Part shown: piece by piece, positions 1 to 5,469 of the stretch
How positions within the stretch are numbered: the first letter of the stretch is position 1
How the letters are laid out: each line of letters opens with the position of its first letter
NCBI GenBank assembly: GCA_025450375.1
Contig: JANWHO010000274.1
Coordinates: forward strand, 1-6,929
Source of the DNA: Chloroflexota bacterium
Lineage (GTDB): Bacteria; Chloroflexota; UBA5177; JANWHV01
Direction: 5' to 3'
DNA length: 6,929 nucleotides
Position numbers and translations under genes: made by a program
The notes under the pieces: generated by a model
The model's database searches: none
What the model was told of the DNA's origin: nothing
Seen by the model: only the letters and a program-made list of their open reading frames with translations

Positions 1-694
1 AGGAGGCCAGGAAGGCGATCGCGGCGGCCACCTCGGCTGGGTCGCCAAACCGGCGCATGGGAATGGCCTCACGGATCGCGGCGCCCGTCTGGGGGTCCGC
101 CGCGTAGTGCTCGGTCATGGGAGTGAGGATGTAGCCGGGACAGACGGCATTGACGCGGATCCGCTCATCCACCAGGTCAACGGCCAGTGACCTGGTTAAG
201 AGTATTAGTCCTCCCTTGGCGCTGTTATAGTCGGCGAACCGCGGCTCCGCGGCCAGGCCATTAAGCGAGGCGACGTTGACGATGGCGCCCCCGGTTCCGA
301 CCATCACACGCGCTACCGCGCGCGCCAGGAGGAACGGTCCAGTCAGGTTGACCTCAAGCACCCGGCGCCAACCCACCGCCGTGAGATCAAGGACCGCGGC
401 ACCCGCCCCGTCGATGCCGGCGCTGTTGACCAGCACGTCGATGCGGCCCAACCGCTCCCGTGCCTGGGCCACCAGGCGTTCAACGTCGGTCTCATCGCTG
501 AGGTCGGCGGCAATGCCGCTCACCGCCCCCAGCCCATCGAGCCGGTTGAGCGCCGCGTCGATCCGTTCGGCGTCACGCCCGTTGATCACCACGCGCGCGC
601 CCTCCCCCAGCAGACGCGCGGCGGTTGCCAGGCCGATGCCGCTGCTGCCGCCCGCGATCAGCGCCGTGCGTCCAACGAACCGTGCCAGGGCCAT
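1..694 (-). CDS. Short-chain dehydrogenase/reductase (SDR), 3' end cut off by window edge
   Basis: Classical SDR oxidoreductase with a Rossmann fold, expected to oxidise or reduce an alcohol/carbonyl with NAD(P) in the cytoplasm. The 231 visible residues contain every family landmark: the dinucleotide-binding AGGSSGIG (residues 14-21), the acidic ADL near 63-65, NSAG (90-93), the structural Asn in VNL (N116), catalytic Ser143, and YNSAK with Tyr156 and Lys160, followed by the CPG turn (185-187). Arg40 at the end of the second strand suggests, without proving, NADP preference. Family members are about 250 residues long, so roughly 20 residues are missing beyond position 1. The ATG at 694 shares one base with the stop of the HisB-like gene (TGATG), which points to translational coupling. 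The true substrate cannot be read from sequence. Family assignment is very secure. Confidence 0.95.
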   Translation of the reverse strand, partial: MALARFVGRTALIAGGSSGIGLATAARLLGEGARVVINGRDAERIDAALNRLDGLGAVSGIAADLSDETDVERLVAQARERLGRIDVLVNSAGIDGAGAAVLDLTAVGWRRVLEVNLTGPFLLARAVARVMVGTGGAIVNVASLNGLAAEPRFADYNSAKGGLILLTRSLAVDLVDERIRVNAVCPGYILTPMTEHYAADPQTGAAIREAIPMRRFGDPAEVAAAIAFLAS

Positions 695-1350
695 CAGTCC
701 AGGGTACCCTTGATGCCGGCGGTCAGTCCGGCCCGCCATTCGTTCCGGGTCAGGGCCATCCGCAGAGCCACGCCAAAGGCGCGGAAGACGCTCTCCCAGA
801 GGTGGTGGGGATCTTTGGCCTGGAGAGAGCGCAGATGGATGGTGGCCCGCGCGCCCTGGGCCAATCCGTCAAAGAAGGCATAGAGATCGGCGGATAACAT
901 ATCCTCGACCCGCTCCAGGCCCGCGGCGGGGGTGCCGAGATCATAGAAGGTATTCGCGCGCCCCTCGAAGCTGATCAGCGCCAGGGCGATCGCCTCGTCG
1001 ATGGCCATGGTGCCGGAGCCCGCGCCGTTGATCCCGCCCGGCAGGCGCTCCCGCGCCAGGCGCGCCAGGCCATGGCCAACGGTGAGGCCGATGTCCTCGG
1101 TGATCACATGGGTGAGCCGGTAGCGTTTATGGCTGAAGTGAATATCCAGGTTGAGGCAGGCGTTCCAGGCGATGGTCTCCAACATGTGGTCGAAGAAGGC
1201 AAGACCGGTATCGATCGCGCCCTCCCGGCGTGCTCCACCATCAAGCACCACCTCGGTCAGCGACTCACGCGTCTCTCGCCGCACCCGTACGCAGCCGGAG
1301 CCGTCAACGCTAACCTGGACGCCAAACTGAGCGGCCGTCTCATCGTTCAT
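694..1350 (-). CDS. HisB-like protein (imidazoleglycerol-phosphate dehydratase family), divergent active site
   Basis: A 218-residue member of the IGPD family, which dehydrates imidazole glycerol phosphate using two Mn ions. Recognisable pieces are the DG...TG..FFDHML block (His55), HVITED (His81, Glu85), IDEA (118-120), GR (Arg131), TIHL (172) and DPHHLWE (His182, His183, Glu186), ending in KG (Lys214). Compared with the Arabidopsis enzyme (numbering from memory), His72 is Val82, His143 is Ala158, His53 is Asn63, Arg97 is Gly109, Lys175 is Arg190 and the serine of the STKG end is Gly212. The equivalents of His45, His71, Glu75, Arg119, His167, His168, Glu171 and Lys199 remain. The gene lies outside any his operon. 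It probably acts on a different, perhaps unphosphorylated, substrate. The ATG at 1350 follows AGGAG (1356-1360) by five bases. Family membership is clear; IGPD activity is doubtful. Confidence 0.88.
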   Translation of the reverse strand: MNDETAAQFGVQVSVDGSGCVRVRRETRESLTEVVLDGGARREGAIDTGLAFFDHMLETIAWNACLNLDIHFSHKRYRLTHVITEDIGLTVGHGLARLARERLPGGINGAGSGTMAIDEAIALALISFEGRANTFYDLGTPAAGLERVEDMLSADLYAFFDGLAQGARATIHLRSLQAKDPHHLWESVFRAFGVALRMALTRNEWRAGLTAGIKGTLD

Positions 1351-1453
1351 CAGTGCTCCTCTTCTCTACCTAAGCCGGCCATGCGCCCGATTTCCAACGG
1401 AGGCTATTTCCAGCCCACTCGAGGGCTCAGGGCATGCCACGTGTATGATTGTC
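1351..1453. other. Largest intergenic gap within the cluster, with a small inverted repeat
   Basis: This 103 bp spacer separates the ATPase stop from the HisB-like start. It holds the HisB-like ribosome binding site (AGGAG at 1356-1360), a weak 5-bp inverted repeat (AGCCC at 1412-1416 with GGGCT at 1423-1427, enclosing CTCGAG), and the short palindromes GGCATGCC (1431-1438) and CACGTG (1438-1443). The hairpin has no following T-run on the minus strand, so it does not look like an intrinsic terminator. No good promoter pair was found. The HisB-like and SDR genes are probably read from the upstream operon, but a separate transcript is possible. Confidence 0.4.
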
Positions 1454-2263
1454 TCACGCCAGGTTACCGAGCCGCTCCGCGTGGGCGATGCTACGCATGC
1501 TCTCCTCGCGGATCAGGTCCATCACCTGGCGCTTAAGAGCGATGAACGGCGGGCTGGTCTGCACATCGTAGTGCCGGGGCCGCGGCAGGGTAACCGGGAT
1601 CTCCGCCTTCATCCGGCCCGGCCGCGCCGTCATCACATAGATGCGATCGGAAAGGAAGATCGCTTCGTCGACATCGTGGGTGATGAACAGCACGGTGACC
1701 CGGTGCTCCTCCCACACGCGCAACAGCAACTCCTGCATCAGGCCGCGGGTCTGCGCGTCGAGGGCGCCGAACGGCTCGTCCATCAGCAGGATCGAGGGGT
1801 TGTAGGCCAGGGCACGGGCGATCGCCACGCGTTGCTGCATGCCGCCCGAGAGCTGCGATGGGTAGGCGTTCTCGAAGCCGGTGAGACCGACCATCGCGAT
1901 ATGGCGGTGGGCGATCTCCAGACGCTCTTTCCGCGCGAATCCCTTTTTGCTGAGGCCGAAGACCACGTTCCTCAGCACGGTTTGCCAGGGGAACAGGGTG
2001 TAGCTCTGGAACACCATGCCGCGATCCAGTCCCGGCCCCGTGATTGGGCGCCCATCGATGGTGAGCGTCCCGCCAGACGGCTCGATAAGCCCGGCCACCA
2101 TATTGAGGAAGGTGGACTTGCCGCAGCCGGAGGTACCGACGATGCTGATGAACTCGTTCTCGGCTACCGCCATGGTCACGTCTTCCACTGCCACGACCGC
2201 GCTCTTGCCGCCGCCAAAGGTCTTGCGTACGCCGCTGGCGCACAGCTTGTTCGCGTCACTCAT
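1454..2263 (-). CDS. ABC transporter ATP-binding protein (SsuB/TauB/NrtD-type importer)
   Basis: A 269-residue ATPase that powers the importer from the cytoplasmic face. It has Walker A GTSGCGKST (43-51), the Q-loop Gln86 in VFQSYTLFPW, signature LSGGM (138-142), Walker B ILLMDEP (158-164) followed by the FGALD D-loop, and the switch His196 in THDVDEA. The LFPW...NV segment after the Q-loop is typical of the nitrate/sulfonate/taurine/thiamine-precursor import ATPases. The ATG at 2263 overlaps the permease stop by four bases (ATGA). The only upstream purine run is poor, so translation probably depends on coupling to the permease. A longer in-frame extension upstream of this ATG lies inside the permease gene in another frame and is not real. 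The protein matches the usual family length. Confidence 0.96.
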   Translation of the reverse strand: MSDANKLCASGVRKTFGGGKSAVVAVEDVTMAVAENEFISIVGTSGCGKSTFLNMVAGLIEPSGGTLTIDGRPITGPGLDRGMVFQSYTLFPWQTVLRNVVFGLSKKGFARKERLEIAHRHIAMVGLTGFENAYPSQLSGGMQQRVAIARALAYNPSILLMDEPFGALDAQTRGLMQELLLRVWEEHRVTVLFITHDVDEAIFLSDRIYVMTARPGRMKAEIPVTLPRPRHYDVQTSPPFIALKRQVMDLIREESMRSIAHAERLGNLA

Positions 2264-3054
2264 CCGTTCTGCGTCCGCATGTACGGGAAGCACCGCGCAT
2301 AGATGATCTTGAAAATAAAGTCGATGATCAAGCCAAGCAGGCCGATCACCAGCACGCCAAGGATCATTGTCGCGGTGTCGAGATACCGCTCGGCTTGCAT
2401 GATGCGGAACCCCAGGCCCGACTCCGCCGCCACCAGCTCGGCCACCACCAGGTAGGTCCAGGCCCAGCCCATGGTGATTCGCAAGGTATCGACGATGCCC
2501 GGCAGCGACGCGGGCACGATCACGCGCAGGAGCACCTCCCACTGCCGCAGCCCGAAAGTGTAGGCCACGTTGATCAGGGTCCGCGGCACCGCCTTCACGT
2601 TGTCCATGATCAGCAATACTTCCTGAAAGAACGTGCCGATAAACAGGATCAACAGCTTTTCCGTGTCGCCGGTGCCGACCCATAGGATCGCCAACGGCAC
2701 GAAGGCCACCGCGGGCATGTAGCGGATCAAATCGATCGGCGGCTCGAAGAAGCTCTCCCCGATCTTGTAGCTGCCCATGATCACCCCGACCGGGATGGCG
2801 AAGAGGGTAGAGATCAAGAAGCCAAGGCCGATGCGGTACACGCTGGCGCCCATATCGGACCAGAGCGTGCCGTCGCCGATCTCGTTGCCGGCCTTGCCCA
2901 GCACGTCGCCGGGCGTCGGGAGAAAGAGGGGATCCACCAGACGGGCATAGCTGAGCCCGATCCAGATCACCAGGATCAGCAGCAACGAAAACGTGGCTAC
3001 CGCCAGATAGATCGGCCGCGGAATGTCTTCACGGATACGGAAAAGCCGGCGCAT
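2260..3054 (-). CDS. ABC transporter permease (SsuC/TauC/NrtB-type)
   Basis: A 264-residue inner-membrane permease with about six hydrophobic segments. The first follows a basic N-terminus (about residues 16-36), and others surround GLGFLISTLFAIPVGVIMG, VPLAILWVG, LLILFIGTFFQEVLLI and the C-terminal ILGVLVIGLLGLIIDFIF. The cytoplasmic coupling loop is visible as AYTFG, then VIVPASLPGI, which is the EAA-type motif that contacts the ATPase. The ATG at 3054 lies eight bases after the binding-protein stop, preceded by a strong AGGGAG that sits unusually close to it; the adjacent GTG at 3057 is an equally possible start. The open frame continues upstream into the binding-protein gene, but that part is arginine/glycine-rich out-of-frame sequence. 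It works with the flanking ATPase and binding protein; substrate unknown. Confidence 0.95.
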   Translation of the reverse strand: MRRLFRIREDIPRPIYLAVATFSLLLILVIWIGLSYARLVDPLFLPTPGDVLGKAGNEIGDGTLWSDMGASVYRIGLGFLISTLFAIPVGVIMGSYKIGESFFEPPIDLIRYMPAVAFVPLAILWVGTGDTEKLLILFIGTFFQEVLLIMDNVKAVPRTLINVAYTFGLRQWEVLLRVIVPASLPGIVDTLRITMGWAWTYLVVAELVAAESGLGFRIMQAERYLDTATMILGVLVIGLLGLIIDFIFKIIYARCFPYMRTQNG

Positions 3055-3062
3055 CACTCCCT

Positions 3063-4067
3063 CTACGGCAGGAAGGAGAAGTTGAGCGTGGTCGCCGGGT
3101 TGAGTGTGCTCTTCACCACCCCAGTAGAGCGCAGCACCTCGTTGACCATCCGATAGCGTTTCTGGATCAGGCCCTTGGCCAGGCTCTTGTTCTGGGCAAC
3201 GGTGTAGATCACGGCGCCGGCCAGCGTTGTCTTGAGGTCGGACGGCGAGCTGCCCACGCCCTTGGCCATGATCGCCACGCCGTCGGCGTAGTTCCGCGCC
3301 CAATAGGTCATCGAATCGTTCCAGGCCCGCAGCAGCGCCCGTACTTCCTCGGGGTGATTCTTGATCAGGCTATTGTTGGCCACCATGAAGTCCCCGATCA
3401 GGCCGGGCGCGACCTTGCTGCTATACAACACATGGATGCCCTTCCCCTTTCCGGCCACCGAGCTGATGTACGGCTCGTAGGTTACGGCGGCATCGACCCG
3501 CCCAGCCACCAGGGCCGTGGCCGCGTCCGCGGCGGGAATGTTCTGGGATTTCACGGCGCTCACGGGAATATGCGCATGCAGGAGCGCATAGTGGAAGAGG
3601 AGATCGCTGGTGGTCCCGAACTCGTAGGCGACCGTCTTGCCGCGCAGATCGTTGAGCGTTTTGATCGAGGCGCTACCGAGCATCGCGTCGGCGCCCTCGG
3701 AATCATCCAGAAGCAGCACGGGGGTGATCGGCAGATGGTTATTGAGGATCAGCTTGATCGAGGTGTGGGTGGCGATGTTGGCGACCTGCGTGTTGCCCGA
3801 GGCGAGCGCCGCGTTCAGATCGGCATCCTGCTGGAAGGTGATGATCTGGACATCGAGCCCCTCTTTTTTGAAGAAGCCCTTCGCCTGCGCGATCCACCAG
3901 GGGCCATAGCCGATCCAGGGCTCCGTGCCCATCTTGAGCGAGGGCAACGCGGCCGGCCGAGCCGAGACCCGTCCAAGGCCGCCGGCTCCGCCCGCCAGCA
4001 GGCTGGTCACCATCAGGGCCGTCGCCACTGTCCGCATGCCGCGGAAGAATACCGGTCGCCGCGTCAT
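3063..4067 (-). CDS. ABC transporter substrate-binding protein (NMT1/THI5-like, SsuA/TauA family)
   Basis: A 334-residue exported solute-binding protein. The N-terminus is basic (RRPVFFRGMR) and is followed by a hydrophobic stretch (about 14-32) and a likely signal peptidase I site after VSA (residue 36). No lipobox cysteine is present, so it is probably periplasmic rather than a lipoprotein. The mature protein opens with KMGTEPWIGYGPWWIAQAKG and FFKKEGLDV, the hallmark of nitrate/sulfonate/taurine/thiamine-precursor binding proteins. DLRGKTVAYEFGTTSD and AGRVDAAVTYEPY are also typical of the family. The CCCFC motif of the thiamine-precursor protein ThiY/THI5 is absent. The ATG at 4067 follows AAGGAG (4075-4080) by seven bases. 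Together with the downstream permease and ATPase it forms a complete importer, presumably supplying substrate to the enzymes on both sides. The ligand cannot be predicted with confidence. Confidence 0.94.
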   Translation of the reverse strand: MTRRPVFFRGMRTVATALMVTSLLAGGAGGLGRVSARPAALPSLKMGTEPWIGYGPWWIAQAKGFFKKEGLDVQIITFQQDADLNAALASGNTQVANIATHTSIKLILNNHLPITPVLLLDDSEGADAMLGSASIKTLNDLRGKTVAYEFGTTSDLLFHYALLHAHIPVSAVKSQNIPAADAATALVAGRVDAAVTYEPYISSVAGKGKGIHVLYSSKVAPGLIGDFMVANNSLIKNHPEEVRALLRAWNDSMTYWARNYADGVAIMAKGVGSSPSDLKTTLAGAVIYTVAQNKSLAKGLIQKRYRMVNEVLRSTGVVKSTLNPATTLNFSFLP

Positions 4068-4092
4068 TCGCTGTCTCCTTCAAGAACTCAGG

Positions 4093-4120
4093 ATGATACA
4101 AGGCCCGCCGATATGATACA
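4093..4120. repeat. Tandem direct repeat ATGATACA x2 with a 20-bp period, upstream of the transporter genes
   Basis: The octamer ATGATACA occurs at 4093-4100 and 4113-4120, exactly 20 bp apart, or about two DNA turns. Read in the direction of the genes it is TGTATCAT. It fills the 62-bp gap between the HisD-like stop and the binding-protein start. Two roles are possible. It may be a pair of operator half-sites on one DNA face, or the TATCAT parts may act as -10 elements (five of six matches to the consensus) for an internal promoter of the transporter genes. No good -35 box was found at the expected distance, so the operator reading is at least as likely. Confidence 0.4.
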
Positions 4121-4129
4121 CGCTTCCTC

Positions 4130-5455
4130 TCAGTGCTCGTTCACGCCGAGACCACGGATGCGCATGGCTGCCGCGTGCTGGGGAAAGCCTTCATGCTCGG
4201 CCAGCGCGATCACCGTCTGAGCCATCGGTGACAGACCCTCGCGGCTCAGGTAGGCAATCGAGCCGCGCTTGCGGAAGCTGTGGGCGGTGACTCCCGAACT
4301 CACGTGGGCAAAGCCGCCGGTCGGCAGGGTCGCCGGTACACCAATCGCGAAATTGGCGGCGCTGATGGGCGTCTCCTGACCCAGCAGGATCTCGCCGGCG
4401 TTCTCCAGCTTGCCCAGCACGAACAGGGGGTCGCGGGTAGCCACCTGCATGTGCTCCGCCGCGTACTCATTGGCGAAGGCAATACCCTCCTCCAGGTCGC
4501 GCACGACGATCGCCCCACCGTAGGTGCTGATGGCGGCCTCGGCGAAGGCGCGCCGCCACTCCGGCAACGCGGCAAGCTGCGTTCGCACCTCGCGCGCCAC
4601 GGCATCGACCAAGTCACGAGACGGCGTGACCAGGAGCGAGGCGGAATCAGGACCATGCTCGGCCTCGTTCAGATAGTCCGCGGCCAGGACTCGTGGATCG
4701 GCACTGTCGTCCGCCAGGATCAGGCTCTCGGAGGGCCCGAAGAGCAGCGAGACCTCCACGCCTTCGAGCTGGGCCAGGATCTGGGCGGCGGTGACCGCCT
4801 GCGAGCCGGGACCGGCGATCTTCCGCACGCGCCGGATCGTCGCGGTGCCGATTGCCAGGGCGGCGACGCCGGCCGGTCCGTTGGCACGGTAGATCTCGGT
4901 TAGACCGAGCTGCGCGGCCACCACCAGTACGGCTGGATCGACCGCCTTTCCCCGCCCCTTCACCGGCGGCAGGACCACGGCGATCTCCGCCACGCCGGCG
5001 ACCACGGCAGGCGTGGCGATCTGTACCAGCACCGAGGGGAATGAGCCTTTGCCGCAGGGCACGTAGAGTCCGACCCGATCGATCGGCGTGCTCTTCTCAC
5101 CCAGGACCACGCCGGGCGCGAAAGTTTCCAGCCACGAACTGCCCTCCAGCAACCGCTCGTTGTAGCGCCGGACCGCCGCGATGGAGGCCGTCACGGCAGT
5201 CTGTACCGACTCCGGCACCTGGCGGACCGCCTCCGTGATCTCCTCTGCCGTCACCCTGATCTCCTCCGCGCGGAGAGTGACCCCATCGTAGCGTTCCAGC
5301 GCCTCCACCAGCGCGGCGTCACCGTCCCGCCGCACGCGGTCGTAGATCGCGCGCACGCTGTCCAGATTCTCGGCTTTGAAGATAGACGCGGTGGAGCGGC
5401 CGAGGATCATGCGGCGCTCCTCCGCGGTCATGGTGGCGGAGTCGTAGACGCGCAT
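4130..5455 (-). CDS. HisD-like dehydrogenase (histidinol dehydrogenase family), altered zinc ligands
   Basis: A 441-residue HisD homologue, close to the 434 of E. coli HisD and alignable from its first residues. HisD uses Zn and two NAD to oxidise histidinol to histidine. Family blocks include YVPCGKGSFPS (131-141), NGPAGVAALAIGT (192-204), KIAGPGS (212-218), GPSES (240-244), EAEHGPDS (264-271) and AAEHM (332-336). The catalytic Glu-His pair is kept (Glu334, His335), as are Glu422 and His427. The E. coli zinc ligands Gln259, His262, Asp360 and His419 (numbering from memory) correspond to Glu264, His267, Asn368 and His427. The substrate-site His367 corresponds to Ala375. It may be an alcohol or amino-alcohol dehydrogenase of a new pathway, as HpsN is for sulfopropanediol. 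The ATG at 5455 is chosen over more upstream codons because of its ribosome binding site and the family N-terminus. Confidence 0.93.
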   Translation of the reverse strand: MRVYDSATMTAEERRMILGRSTASIFKAENLDSVRAIYDRVRRDGDAALVEALERYDGVTLRAEEIRVTAEEITEAVRQVPESVQTAVTASIAAVRRYNERLLEGSSWLETFAPGVVLGEKSTPIDRVGLYVPCGKGSFPSVLVQIATPAVVAGVAEIAVVLPPVKGRGKAVDPAVLVVAAQLGLTEIYRANGPAGVAALAIGTATIRRVRKIAGPGSQAVTAAQILAQLEGVEVSLLFGPSESLILADDSADPRVLAADYLNEAEHGPDSASLLVTPSRDLVDAVAREVRTQLAALPEWRRAFAEAAISTYGGAIVVRDLEEGIAFANEYAAEHMQVATRDPLFVLGKLENAGEILLGQETPISAANFAIGVPATLPTGGFAHVSSGVTAHSFRKRGSIAYLSREGLSPMAQTVIALAEHEGFPQHAAAMRIRGLGVNEH

Positions 5456-5462
5456 CGCGCTG

Positions 5463-5468
5463 TCCTTT
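5463..5468 (-). promoter_or_regulatory. Ribosome binding site fixing the HisD-like start
   Basis: AAAGGA lies seven bases before the ATG at 5455 and just after the stop of the hydrolase gene (TGA at 5470-5472). It rules out a start about 67 codons further upstream, which would lie inside the hydrolase gene and add a proline/arginine-rich, unrelated N-terminus. Confidence 0.75.
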
Positions 5469-5469
5469 C

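Noticed and set aside
1412..1427. Hairpin after the ATPase gene as an intrinsic terminator
   Set aside because: The stem is only five pairs and no T-run follows on the minus strand.
1445..2302. Long open frame on the plus strand opposite the ATPase
   Set aside because: It mirrors the codon structure of a clear ABC ATPase on the other strand, has no family features and is rich in Arg, His and Gly, as expected for antisense frames in GC-rich DNA.
3354..4220. Plus-strand open frame opposite the substrate-binding protein
   Set aside because: It lies opposite a gene with signal peptide and family motifs, crosses the intergenic gap, and shows no recognisable domain.
694..5455. Reading the HisB-like and HisD-like genes as part of a normal histidine operon
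   Set aside because: The two genes are separated by an importer, no other his gene is present, and both proteins depart from the family at residues that bind metal and substrate.
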